The position numbers were made by a program, and so were the translations under genes. A stretch of DNA of 64,000 nt. Source: Sipunculus nudus (lineage: Eukaryota > Annelida > Sipuncula > Golfingiida > Sipunculidae). The stretch lies in contig JAPPUL010000068.1 in NCBI GenBank assembly GCA_026874595.1, forward strand, positions 573,001-637,000, given 5' to 3'. The notes under the pieces were generated by a model. That model ran no database searches. It saw only the letters and a list, made by a program, of their open reading frames with translations, and was not told the origin of the DNA. Shown here piece by piece: positions 29,138 to 38,891 of the stretch (the stretch's first letter is position 1; every line of letters starts with the position of its first letter).

Positions 29138-29791
29138 CTACTGTAGTTCTTTGCGTCTGTAGAAATACTTTGTTTGGTTTATAGTACCGTCGGATTTAAA
29201 GGTCTGTTTTTTAATAACATATTTCATTTCATTATAAAAAGAACGTTTAACCTTAAGCGAGTCCCTAATATAAGTTGTATAAAATATATATTTGGCATAG
29301 TCTTGCTGGCTTTTTAAGAATGCACCTTTGGTGTATCCGAGTTTCCAATATGTCGGAGGAAGCTTTTCTTTAATATCGATTATATTACTTTTGTCAAAAA
29401 AGCTTAATGAAACATTATATGCACTTTCTCTATAATTAAAGTGTTTTACATCATTCTGACGTTTTTTAATATAAAAGTCAATAGCCTCTTTAATAAACTC
29501 ATGCCATTGTTCTTTGGTTTTGGTATATGAATATAATATCTTGGAATAAGAAAGCTGGTTTACCCCTTTGTTTAGGTCATACTTTAAAATATAAGCTTCC
29601 TTATTTTCTAATAATTTCAAGAAAGAGTTAGCAGCAAATATTTCAAGCATTTCGTTATGGCTGTATATCCTGCCACTACTATTACTTTCTAAAGCATTGA
29701 TATCATCTTCATCAAACGAAATACATGAATTAAGAGTTATAAGAGACACTATAAATATTAAGGAGGTAAAAAGTATAAAAATCCTTGGCAT
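29138..29791 (-). CDS. Putative lipoprotein, function unknown
   Basis: 217 residues with a lipoprotein signal: a hydrophobic run (about 5-18) and LNSC at 20-23. The mature part is rich in tyrosine and lysine, with no repeats or known motif. It converges on the 680-residue gene with 28 bases between stops. Confidence 0.6.
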   Translation of the reverse strand: MPRIFILFTSLIFIVSLITLNSCISFDEDDINALESNSSGRIYSHNEMLEIFAANSFLKLLENKEAYILKYDLNKGVNQLSYSKILYSYTKTKEQWHEFIKEAIDFYIKKRQNDVKHFNYRESAYNVSLSFFDKSNIIDIKEKLPPTYWKLGYTKGAFLKSQQDYAKYIFYTTYIRDSLKVKRSFYNEMKYVIKKQTFKSDGTINQTKYFYRRKELQ

Positions 29792-30019
29792 AATAAAAAT
29801 TATAAGTAAAGTTTAAAGAAATAAAAGTATACAAACACCAAAAGTAAATGACCGAGCTTAAAACTCCTTTATTTATTTTAGTTACTATTTGTGTTATAAT
29901 TTATCAATGTAAAGTTATAGAAGAATAGAAATAATAGATAGGAAATAGGATAAAAAAGGATGTTCTAATAATAACTTATAAATCATTAAGTACATTGAGA
30001 AACAGTTAAAAAAAACATT

Positions 30020-31393
30020 ATGCATAATAAGGATTTTAAAATACTCGTAGTGGATGATGAGCCAAACTTTAGGAACTTCCTAAATGATGCACTTGTTCCC
30101 GAAGGCTATCCTGTAGACAAAGCAGAAGACGGATTTGAAGGGCTTAAGAAAATAAAAAGCAGAAGATACGACCTTGCGTTTATCGACATAAAAATACCAC
30201 GTAAAGACGGACTTACCTTGCTTAAGGAGGCTAAACAGATACAGCCTAATATGCAAGTTATAACGATGTCTGCTCTTAAGAATTTAGACTCAGTAATTGA
30301 ATCTATAAAACTAGGTGCATATTACTTTTTAAATAAGCCCATTGATATTGATTTGCTATATAAGTTTGTGAAACAGTTAAAGGAATACAAACTTACTGAT
30401 CAGGAGAAATTAAACTTAAAGAATAATAAATATGGAAGCGATGGCCCTGTAATAATAGGTAACTCAGCAAATCTTCTAAGCGAAATAGAAAAAGCAATTA
30501 AGATAGCAAAAACAGATGCCTCATGTATAATATTTGGCGAGAGCGGTACCGGTAAAGAGCTTGCATGTGAACTTATCCATAAAGAAAGTAATAGAAAAAC
30601 AAAACCACTATATAAAATAAACTGTGCAGCAATTCCAACAAATCTACTTGAGAGTGAATTATTCGGCTACGAAAAGGGAGCCTTTACAGGAGCTTATAAA
30701 ACTACTAAGGGAATGTTTGAGCTTGCAGATAAGGGGACATTGTTTTTAGATGAGATAGGGGATATGGAACTATCCTTACAGGCTAAAATACTTCGCGTAC
30801 TTGAGAATGGAGAGTTTTACCGTCTTGGCGGGCAGGAGGTCCTTAAAACAAATGTTAGGATAGTATCAGCAACTCATCAGAATCTATTAAAAAAGATAGA
30901 AGAGGGTACGTTTCGTGAGGATTTATATTATAGGTTAAATGTAGTAAATCTAACGCTCCCGCCTCTACGAGAGCGCAAAGAGGACATACCGCTTTTAGTT
31001 AAATTCTTAATAAACGAGATAAGTAAGAAAAATAGAATCAAGGACAAAGAAATATCGGTAGAAGCACTTAAATACCTTACAAACTATCCATTCCATGGGA
31101 ATATAAGAGAACTTAGCAATCTACTAGAACGGGCATTGGTACTATCAAAAGGCAATATAATAGAACTTGGTGATATAAGCTTTACTGGTAAGGCTAATAA
31201 TAGAAAAGCTGAAAATGATGTTATAAATCTTTCAATAGAGGTTGGAACTTCAATGTCCTCTATAGAGAGGATGGTAATAGAAAATACGCTTAGATTATTT
31301 GATGGAGATAAAAATAAGACAGCACAAAGCCTTGGCATATCAACTCGTAAAGTGTTTTATAAGATAAAAGAGGATGCCCAAAATAAATACTAA
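30020..31393 (+). CDS. NtrC-family sigma-54 response regulator
   Basis: Three-domain transcription activator of 457 residues. The receiver domain (about 6-120) has the acidic pocket VVDDEP and phospho-acceptor D56 in FIDIKIP. The AAA+ domain has the Walker A GESGTGKE (about 173-180) and GAFTGA, the loop that contacts sigma-54. A Fis-type helix-turn-helix ends the protein (NKTAQSLGISTRKVFYKIK). No histidine kinase is adjacent, so it is an orphan here; the PAS-only protein at 7.9 kb is not adjacent. Targets are unknown. Confidence 0.92.
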   Translation: MHNKDFKILVVDDEPNFRNFLNDALVPEGYPVDKAEDGFEGLKKIKSRRYDLAFIDIKIPRKDGLTLLKEAKQIQPNMQVITMSALKNLDSVIESIKLGAYYFLNKPIDIDLLYKFVKQLKEYKLTDQEKLNLKNNKYGSDGPVIIGNSANLLSEIEKAIKIAKTDASCIIFGESGTGKELACELIHKESNRKTKPLYKINCAAIPTNLLESELFGYEKGAFTGAYKTTKGMFELADKGTLFLDEIGDMELSLQAKILRVLENGEFYRLGGQEVLKTNVRIVSATHQNLLKKIEEGTFREDLYYRLNVVNLTLPPLRERKEDIPLLVKFLINEISKKNRIKDKEISVEALKYLTNYPFHGNIRELSNLLERALVLSKGNIIELGDISFTGKANNRKAENDVINLSIEVGTSMSSIERMVIENTLRLFDGDKNKTAQSLGISTRKVFYKIKEDAQNKY

Positions 31394-31434
31394 TAGACAA
31401 TAATGCTTTAAATTATTATATAATTCAATAAGAT

Positions 31435-32745
31435 ATGAGACCTGAAGAAATAAGATATATAATACAAATTGCCTTTCCTTTAGTATTCGGCTTAATCTCT
31501 ATGATTCCCTATATATATCTAAAGCGCTGGATAGGAGTATGGGGTTTATCAAAAGAGAGTAATAAGACATTATTAATAGCATACAAGATAGTACTTTTAT
31601 ATTGTCTTGTACCAATGTTCTTTTATTACCTTTTAAAGCTAAATGAATATTATACTGTACTGCCTCTATGGCTTAAACTCTCCTCTACCTATCCAATATA
31701 TATATTGATACTAACGATAATGCCTTTAACCATATTACTTACCGCTTTTAGTCTAACTAAATTATTAGTGCGTCCTTTTTTGTTTTTATATAGAAAGTAT
31801 CGTAAGAACACTGCAGTAAGGCATTCTGCAAAAGAAAAACTGCCTTTGGATAATAAACATAAAGAGGACACTCTTAAGAACGCTCTTGAAAGAAGAATTT
31901 ATATAAAAAAGCTTGCCTTAGCTATTCCTTCCGCTCTACTTACAATTAATACGGTAGGTATTATTAAAAACGAATTTAGCCATAGAATAACAGATCTTAA
32001 TATAAAAGATGATAGTCTTAAGGGGCTTAATATCGTACAGATATCCGATATCCACTTTGGCTCTTTTATGGGTCTTGAGCAATTTATGTTCTTTGCAAAG
32101 AAGATTAATGACATTAATCCGGACTTTATTGTTATAACAGGGGATATTATTGATGTTAATCCTGATATGATTCCTACTATGCAAAAGTGTTTTGAAAGCT
32201 TAAATCCTAAAGGCAGAGAGATTTATGTATGTTTGGGGAATCATGACTATTATACCGGCGAACCTCTCATAACTGATGCTCTTAAGAAACTTAACTTTAC
32301 TCTCCTTGTAAATGATTCCATAAACGTAAAATATAAAGACTGGGATTTTAATATGCTTGGGCTTGATTATCCATACAGGCTTACTGGTATTAAACCTCAT
32401 ATCGAGGAACGACTTGGGCAATACTTGGATACTACATTCTCTTCCATCAAGCATAAAGATAAAAGCAAAACAAATATTCTACTATCCCATCATCCAACAA
32501 CTTTTTCAACAATTAAAAACTATAATGTAAAATTAACTCTATCAGGACATACACACGGTGGGCAACTACTATTTGGCAGGTGGAATAATAACATTATAAC
32601 CCCTTTGCAATTTGTTTATCCTTACCTTAAGGGACATTATAAAACATACAATGACAGGCACTTATATGTAAACAGTGGGCTTGGCAGCTGGATGCCTTTA
32701 CGAGTAAATTGTCCTGTTGAAATAACAAATATCAAATTTGTTTAA
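31435..32745 (+). CDS. Membrane-anchored metallophosphoesterase (YkuE/YaeI-like)
   Basis: 436 residues. The N-terminal part has four or five hydrophobic helices. The calcineurin-like domain begins at about 195 with the metal motifs in order: QISDIHFGSF, ITGDIID, GNHDYY, SHHP and SGHTHGGQL. These are the five metal-binding blocks of the family. Membrane members often hydrolyse lipid-linked phosphates, but the substrate here is unknown. It follows the response regulator by 41 bases and may share its transcript. Confidence 0.87.
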   Translation: MRPEEIRYIIQIAFPLVFGLISMIPYIYLKRWIGVWGLSKESNKTLLIAYKIVLLYCLVPMFFYYLLKLNEYYTVLPLWLKLSSTYPIYILILTIMPLTILLTAFSLTKLLVRPFLFLYRKYRKNTAVRHSAKEKLPLDNKHKEDTLKNALERRIYIKKLALAIPSALLTINTVGIIKNEFSHRITDLNIKDDSLKGLNIVQISDIHFGSFMGLEQFMFFAKKINDINPDFIVITGDIIDVNPDMIPTMQKCFESLNPKGREIYVCLGNHDYYTGEPLITDALKKLNFTLLVNDSINVKYKDWDFNMLGLDYPYRLTGIKPHIEERLGQYLDTTFSSIKHKDKSKTNILLSHHPTTFSTIKNYNVKLTLSGHTHGGQLLFGRWNNNIITPLQFVYPYLKGHYKTYNDRHLYVNSGLGSWMPLRVNCPVEITNIKFV

Positions 32746-32796
32746 CATTCTTTTAATTTAATATTCTTTATAATTTAATCTAATAGTTAATCTTTT

Positions 32797-32830
32797 AGTA
32801 CTAAATACTTTGTAGTACTAAATACTTTGC
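32797..32830. repeat. 17-bp direct repeat, two copies
   Basis: TAGTACTAAATACTTTG occurs twice in tandem in the gap between convergent genes, ending at the stop of the beta-barrel gene. Confidence 0.7.
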
Positions 32831-33753
32831 TAGAAAATAACCTTAAGACCGATATATGCGCTTGCTGAGAAAGACAATACCTCACGTAACTTACTATAGG
32901 ATTTTCTAAGCCCTGACGATGAGTTGGCACTGTAGTATATAACTATAGCTCCAATTGGAACATATATTATCTCAACCAGGCTCCCAAAACTTATATATAT
33001 ATTATTATGTACCCGAAATAAGTTCATTAGGTTAATAGAGACTCCAAGGCCAAGTGCATGATTTTCATAACTTATAGGATGTTGGAAATCCTCTCTTAAA
33101 TTCCAATCCGCTGATGCATAATAGTAAGATAAACTGCCTCTTACTATTAAATCTAATATCCAGACCTCTACCGGCCTTAAGGATAGCTTTACCCCCCCGA
33201 ATGCCCCTATCCAATTGTTTTCATAATGAGACTTAAGGTTTTTGATGAGACCTCTCAGGGTTCCAAGCGTATTTATTGCTTGATAACCATTTCTTAGCAA
33301 ATAAGAGCCGCGTCTGAAAAAAGGTCCACCTTGCCCAATCAATGTAAGTTTATCCTTTGTGATTACAATCTTACCAAATCCTAAGTAAGTTGAAACCACA
33401 TAGCCTCCTGTGTCGGCATATGCTCTTAAAAACTCCTTCGTCCTGTTAGAACCATTATAATCTGAATCCTGAACCTGCCCATCTATTATAGTCCCATAAC
33501 GAAAAACAACATCAAAATACTTGTTTTTTGCATAAACTAAATCATATGCTAAGTCAAATCCAACAACATGCATCTTTCGCCATGTAAGCTCAGAGCGTAT
33601 ATTTATATTGCCACTTGAGAAGTTCCATCTAAGATAATCATAACTATAAAATTGATTTATACGAACACTCATATTATAACTATATCCATCGGTACTATAA
33701 AGCACTGCCAATATTATAAATAAAGAACAGACAACTATACGTAAAAAATTCAA
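32830..33753 (-). CDS. Putative outer-membrane beta-barrel protein (omptin-like)
   Basis: 307 residues with a signal peptide (about 1-24) and alternating hydrophobic/aromatic strands ending in IGLKVIF, where a C-terminal phenylalanine fits insertion of an outer-membrane barrel. The segment ELTWRKMHVVGFDL followed by GQVQDSDYNG resembles the start of omptin-type barrels, where an acidic pair in xDxD sits in the active site. I could not match the second catalytic pair (Asp-His) with certainty, so a protease role is not claimed. Gene boundaries are clear; function is tentative. Confidence 0.55.
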   Translation of the reverse strand: MNFLRIVVCSLFIILAVLYSTDGYSYNMSVRINQFYSYDYLRWNFSSGNINIRSELTWRKMHVVGFDLAYDLVYAKNKYFDVVFRYGTIIDGQVQDSDYNGSNRTKEFLRAYADTGGYVVSTYLGFGKIVITKDKLTLIGQGGPFFRRGSYLLRNGYQAINTLGTLRGLIKNLKSHYENNWIGAFGGVKLSLRPVEVWILDLIVRGSLSYYYASADWNLREDFQHPISYENHALGLGVSINLMNLFRVHNNIYISFGSLVEIIYVPIGAIVIYYSANSSSGLRKSYSKLREVLSFSASAYIGLKVIF

Positions 33754-33889
33754 TATTACCTCTAAGAACTGTATCGTTAAAAACTACCGTCTGTTCTTCA
33801 CAAACTTATCTTTATCCACTCCATTGAATAACGTTATTCTTTTAATAATGTTATTTTTTTTACCTTGCTCTCATCCTTAAGAAGCATTT

Positions 33890-34348
33890 TTAAGATTTAT
33901 TGTTACCAACAGGAAGTATCAAAACAAGTACAAAAGCTATAGCTACATTTAGTATAAACCCTAGTATTACCTTCTTATTATAACTTGCTATATAATCAAT
34001 GGTCTTTGTTTTATCAGTTTTTCTATACTTACTCTCATACTCCTGTGCTAAAGAATCTAGGAAAGCACTATTTCTTATAACTAATATTATATCACCTTTT
34101 TTCTTAAAACCATTTTTTCTTGCCTCAAATTCAAGTTGATATTTATCATTATCAAGCAAGGAATCTATCTCATGTTCAAGTTTTTTAACTTTCTCATACA
34201 ACACTCTATTTTGAGCTTTTAATTCGTTTAATTGCAAAATCTTAGTTTTATATGATAATAGTCCATTATCCCCAAAGAAAAATAGATAAAATATTAAAAG
34301 TATAAATGCAACTAGTAGAAATGGATAGAGTATAGGCGAGAATTTCAT
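33890..34348 (-). CDS. FtsB/DivIC-like septum protein with an extra C-terminal helix
   Basis: 152 residues. A transmembrane helix (about 7-25) is followed by a short linker and a coiled coil (LNELKAQNRVLYEKVKKLEHEI, about 40-61). It then has EFEARKNGFKKKGDIILVI, matching the end of FtsB/DivIC (usually RxxLGxxKxGExV). Family proteins normally stop near residue 100. Here a second hydrophobic helix (about 128-147) follows. It faces away from PBP1A across a 178-base gap. Confidence 0.65.
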   Translation of the reverse strand: MKFSPILYPFLLVAFILLIFYLFFFGDNGLLSYKTKILQLNELKAQNRVLYEKVKKLEHEIDSLLDNDKYQLEFEARKNGFKKKGDIILVIRNSAFLDSLAQEYESKYRKTDKTKTIDYIASYNKKVILGFILNVAIAFVLVLILPVGNNKS

Positions 34349-34526
34349 ATAGTCCTTTTTTTTATCTAAATTCTAAATTTATGCTTTTTAGGCATATCCA
34401 TAAATTATAGTCATTACTAAATACATTTTTTCTAAAACTACACTATTTTGGTTATAAGTACTATATTAGATTGGGTGTTAATTAGTTAATAATATTATTA
34501 TAATTTATTAATTCAAGATCTTTAGT

Positions 34527-36800
34527 ATGAAGAAAAAAAAGTTACTAACAATACTCTTACTTCCTATAACGGCTATAATTATAATTATAATCATATCCAT
34601 TATAGGAACCGCATATTACAACAAAGTTTATAACGAGTATCTAGCCAATCGTAACGATCATATTAAAACACTAAATTATTATAAATACTTAATAAACAAA
34701 AAAGCTTATCCGCAAATCTTTGTAAAAGCCCCTGTAAGCTTTAATAGTAAAGAGGATATAAAAGATCAATCAATTTATAGTGCAACCATAATATATGATA
34801 TTAATGGCAAGGAAATTGGCAAGTTCTCTAAGGAAGATAGGGATATCGTTGGCCTTAACGATGTTTCACCTCATTTTATCAAGGCTTTAATAAATTCAGA
34901 AGATAGGCAATTTTACAAACATAAAGGCATAAACTACTATGCTATAGCTAATGCTTTGGTGCAAAACCTTTTTGCTGGACGTATTGTCCGCGGGGGAAGC
35001 ACTTTAACACAGCAACTTGCCAAATTGCTTTTTACGACAAGTGAACGTAATCTTCATAGGAAAGTTTATGAGATTATAATTACTAGAAACCTTATTGAAA
35101 AGTATTATGACAAAAACGATATCCTTGAAATGTATGTCAACTACATATACTTTGGGCACAATGTTAATGGGGTTGAAGAGGCTTCTAAGTTTTATTTTAA
35201 AAAGGCTGCTAAAAACTTAAATATAATTGAAGCGGCATTACTCGTTGGCGTCATTCCAAACCCAAGTCTTTTTTCTCCTTTCAAAAATATAGAACATTCA
35301 AAAAAAAAGCATCTTAACGTCCTTAAGTCCATGCATAAACAAGGACTTATTGATAACTCATATATTAAATTGTATGAAGAGTTTTGGAATACTCATAACT
35401 TTAAAAAGATTTATTCAACTAAAAAATATAATGAGTCGCTAAATAAAGCCCCTTATGTAGTTGAGGAAGTTAAACGACAGCTTATACGCACTTTAGTTCA
35501 AAAAAATATCTTTGATGACGAAAATCAAGCCTTTGACTTTTTACATACTAAAGGACTTCGAATATATACTTATATCGATATGGACCTACAGCTTAAGGCT
35601 CGGAACATCATTAAAAAACGTCTTATACTTATTAGAAAAAATCTCCTTAAAAAAAAGAAGTTTAGATATTATGACAAAAATAAAATACAAGCGGCTTTAA
35701 TTGCTATTGAACCTAAAACTGGCGGAATTAAAGCTTTTGTTGGCGGTGAGAAGTTTAGTGTTTCTAATCAGTATAATAGAGCCTTTCAGGCCATGCGACA
35801 ACCTGGTTCTGCTTTTAAACCTATCTTTTATGCTGCCGCTTTGGATGATAGGCTTATTACCCCTTATTCTTTAGTCTTGGATAAATATGAACCTATTTCT
35901 TTGAAGCATAATAAAGTTTGGAAAGTTAAAAATTATAATGACCAATACCTTAATAAAAAAATAAGCATAACTAAGGCTATTAAAATATCTAGTAATCAAG
36001 TTGCTGCGCGTATTGCTTCTGATATCGGTATTAAAAGTGTTAGAAACTTCATTCAACAGGCTTTGGACTTGTCATTTGAAGAGAGTATAAACCGTTATAA
36101 AGATGATCAGTATTCTATTATCCTTGGCTCTGTTGAAATGTCTTTAATTGAACTTGCTACCATCTACTCCACATTCGCTAATAAAGGCATTTTTGTTAAA
36201 CCTAAACTTATTAAATATATTAATGACATTACAGGCAAAAGCATCATCATTGAAAATGAGCAAATAAATCCTTTCAAGAAAACTGTTATATCTAAAGAAG
36301 CCGCTTATCTTATTTCTAAAATCTTACAGCAAGTTTTAAACCCTGGGGGAACCGGTTATTATGCCAAGAAAATTGCTAACATCAATTTCGATATCGCCGG
36401 CAAGTCAGGTACTTCTCAAGATTCTAGAGACCTTTGGTTTGCTGGATTTACTCCTGAATTGTCTGCTGCTGTTTGGGTCGGGCATGATGATAGTAAACCC
36501 CTTTATGGCACCGGTGGCACTATCGCAGGACCTATATTTACTCGATTTATGAAGCTCGCTAGCTTATATTACACCTCCTCTTCTTTCTCTTTTGACAATT
36601 CTTATAACTTTGAAACCCAGGACGTTTGTCTTGACTCTGGGCTTAAGGCCGTTAAAGGTAAGTGTGTTAATATAAACTATAATGCCAAGTTTATGTCTAA
36701 TACTAAGCCTTTACAAGATTGTGACTTGCCTCATGATGAGAACCCTTTTAATCAATTGCTTGGTATTCCGGCTAACACCAAGTCGTTTGAACAAAATTAG
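34527..36800 (+). CDS. mrcA: Bifunctional penicillin-binding protein 1A
   Basis: Class A PBP that polymerises and cross-links peptidoglycan in the periplasm. A membrane anchor (about 5-27) leads into the GT51 domain with the catalytic glutamate in SEDRQFYKHKG and the RGGSTLTQQLAK motif. The transpeptidase domain shows SxxK in GSAFKP, SxN in SSNQ, and KSGT in GKSGTSQDS. Length 757 fits. Codon choice shifts from A-ending forms in the first half to T-ending forms in the second. Confidence 0.95.
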   Translation: MKKKKLLTILLLPITAIIIIIIISIIGTAYYNKVYNEYLANRNDHIKTLNYYKYLINKKAYPQIFVKAPVSFNSKEDIKDQSIYSATIIYDINGKEIGKFSKEDRDIVGLNDVSPHFIKALINSEDRQFYKHKGINYYAIANALVQNLFAGRIVRGGSTLTQQLAKLLFTTSERNLHRKVYEIIITRNLIEKYYDKNDILEMYVNYIYFGHNVNGVEEASKFYFKKAAKNLNIIEAALLVGVIPNPSLFSPFKNIEHSKKKHLNVLKSMHKQGLIDNSYIKLYEEFWNTHNFKKIYSTKKYNESLNKAPYVVEEVKRQLIRTLVQKNIFDDENQAFDFLHTKGLRIYTYIDMDLQLKARNIIKKRLILIRKNLLKKKKFRYYDKNKIQAALIAIEPKTGGIKAFVGGEKFSVSNQYNRAFQAMRQPGSAFKPIFYAAALDDRLITPYSLVLDKYEPISLKHNKVWKVKNYNDQYLNKKISITKAIKISSNQVAARIASDIGIKSVRNFIQQALDLSFEESINRYKDDQYSIILGSVEMSLIELATIYSTFANKGIFVKPKLIKYINDITGKSIIIENEQINPFKKTVISKEAAYLISKILQQVLNPGGTGYYAKKIANINFDIAGKSGTSQDSRDLWFAGFTPELSAAVWVGHDDSKPLYGTGGTIAGPIFTRFMKLASLYYTSSSFSFDNSYNFETQDVCLDSGLKAVKGKCVNINYNAKFMSNTKPLQDCDLPHDENPFNQLLGIPANTKSFEQN

Positions 36801-36892
36801 TCGCTTTTTCTCTTTTTTTATCCTTAATTTGTAATCTCTTTAGACTCTTACTTGTATTTAGTATATATATATTATTAATTCGGAGCACTCTC

Positions 36893-37156
36893 ATGGAACA
36901 ACTAATTTATTCTGCCATCTCGAAGGTCATTTCTCTTATTAATTCTAAGCAAACTGCTTCTTTGGATATCAAAAATACTGAGGCTAAAATTAATAACTTG
37001 CTTGGTATTCTTACGCTCGCTGAAAACTTGAATCTTGCTAACATTAAACACATTAAACGTATCATTATAAGCGCTATCTCTGCTCTTGAAAAGCATAAGA
37101 AATATTTGCTGTTTCAAAACCCTTCAATTACTTCTCATTCTATAAAATCTAACTAA
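36893..37156 (+). CDS. Small hypothetical protein
   Basis: 87 residues, mostly helical, with no signal or known motif. GGAG lies 8 bases before the ATG, and it follows PBP1A by 92 bases on the same strand, which supports a real gene. It ends overlapping the end of the convergent symporter remnant by a few bases. Confidence 0.45.
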   Translation: MEQLIYSAISKVISLINSKQTASLDIKNTEAKINNLLGILTLAENLNLANIKHIKRIIISAISALEKHKKYLLFQNPSITSHSIKSN

Positions 37157-38682
37157 ATGTCCTCTTTTATATACTCATCTGTGCGGCTTTTATGTTCATT
37201 TATATTATGTCGCCATCCCTGCCCTGTTAGAATAAATGATATCAATAAAGTAAGCACTAGCCAGCCAATTCCTATTAACAATACTTCGTATACTTTATAA
37301 TTACCGTAGGTATTGCTAACATCCTTTATTAGGGCGGTGCCTATTATTACAAGCAGTATTATCGGAACCATAAACCTTATTACATAGTCCCATATACGCC
37401 CAAGCTGCATATTTGTTGTTTTGTTTATATGTTGTCTGAATATGATATATGAAAAATCCAACCCACTACTAGGCATTCTAGAAATCCTACAACCAGCACT
37501 CCATAAGTTGTTAGAAAATGATCTACTATGTCTATCCAATAAATCCCTGCTCCTGTTGCAAATATTATTCCTCCTGAAAAACCTAATAGCGTTACTACTG
37601 TTACTACTACCTTCCTCCTCCACAGAAATTTATCTACTATTGCTGATACGAAAGCTTCTATTATTGATATTGCTGATGAAAAGCCCGCTACAACAAGCGA
37701 TACAAAAAATAATATTCCAAATGCTTTCCCTATAAACGGTGATAGCGTATCGTGCATTAGGTTTAGTGCTTGGGGATACGCTATAAACGCAAGCCCTATC
37801 CCGTTTGCTACTACCTCTTCCACTCCCTTGCCACTTGATTGTGCCATGAACCCAAGTACCGCAAATATTGCAAAGCCAGCAAATATTGCAAAGCCACTAT
37901 CCATAAGTGCTGTCGTTATTGCTGCTTTTGGGAGATTTGCATCCTTAGGCAGGTAACTTGAATACGTTATCATTATTCCAAAACCAAGCCCAAGTGAGAA
38001 AAATACTTGGCTATACGCATTAAGCCATACCTTAGGTTCCCATAACTTAGAAAAATCAGGTACAAAATAAGACTTTAATCCTTCTCCTGCTCCTTCTAAG
38101 GTGAAACTCCATACTACCAATATGCTCATCAATAATAATAATAACGGAATGAACACTTTATTTGCTATCTCAAAGCCCGCGTCTAACTCCTTTATATATT
38201 ATGTACCACCCCAAAAGCCATACTAGGAACAAGCCTAATACTATCTCCAGCTGTAAACTCCCAAACTCAAACGGACCTCCTGTCTTCCCTAAAAAATCAT
38301 TATTAAAAAAAACCTATTACGTCCTTGCCCCAAGACAAATTTAATGCATAGCGTACATAGTTTACGCACCAGGATATTATTACCGTATAGTATAGTGCTA
38401 TGCCAAATATTAGAAAAACTACCGTCCACCATCCAAGCCATTACCATCTCTTGCTATATTTTACAAACGCAAGAGGTGGGCTCCCAAGCCGCTTATCCCA
38501 TACTCTCAAATCCAAGAATTAACAAGGGTATCCCAACACTTAGCAGGGCTATAAAATAGGGTATTAAAAACTCACCCCCACACTCTCGTATCTATATTCT
38601 AAAAAAACATATATTTCCAAACCCTATCGCTTAGCCTAATGCTGTCATCAAAAAAAAACATAACTACTTCCCCATTGTTCAT
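37153..38682 (-). pseudogene. Decayed Na+-dependent SLC6/NSS-family symporter
   Basis: Fragments in all three minus frames line up in order as one neurotransmitter:sodium symporter. They are GNI...ECGGEFLIPYFIALL near the N-terminus, GWWTVVFLIFGIALYYTVI, SWGKDVIGFF, GGPFEFGSL, a long middle with SLGLGFGIMITYSSYLP, and the C-terminal GRIWDYVIRFMVPIILL. Lesions include an in-frame TAA at 38441-38443 where Trp-Glu-Trp would be expected, a run of eight A (38305-38312) that shifts frame, a further shift near 38185, another near 37430-37470, and more stops in the N-terminal part. A 15/18-bp in-frame repeat (AGFAIF) is present. It is clearly non-functional as read. Confidence 0.88.
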
Positions 38683-38779
38683 CACTTTGCTTATATATTG
38701 CCATCCACTACTCTTTACCTTTTATTAGCATTCCAGGTAAAAACAATAACAGCATAAAATATATATTATCCTTCCATAC

Positions 38780-38867
38780 TACGCTCCCTCTACGCTCCCT
38801 CTACTCTCCCTCTACTCTCCCCCTACTCTCCCCCTACTCTCCCCCTACTCTCCCCCTACTCTCCCTC
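38780..38867 (-). repeat. 8-copy, 11-bp polypurine array upstream of the symporter pseudogene
   Basis: Sense-strand units such as GGGGGAGAGTA and GAGGGAGAGTA repeat eight times, exactly 11 bp apart (forward starts 38780 to 38857). They fill most of the gap between the aldolase stop and the symporter start. Confidence 0.9.
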
Positions 38868-38891
38868 TTTTACCATTTTCTTATTTTTTTA

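Noticed and set aside
37153-37623. Intact small membrane protein at the symporter 3' end
   Set aside because: Its first ~70 residues are out-of-frame reading of the symporter; only the C-terminal part is real symporter sequence.
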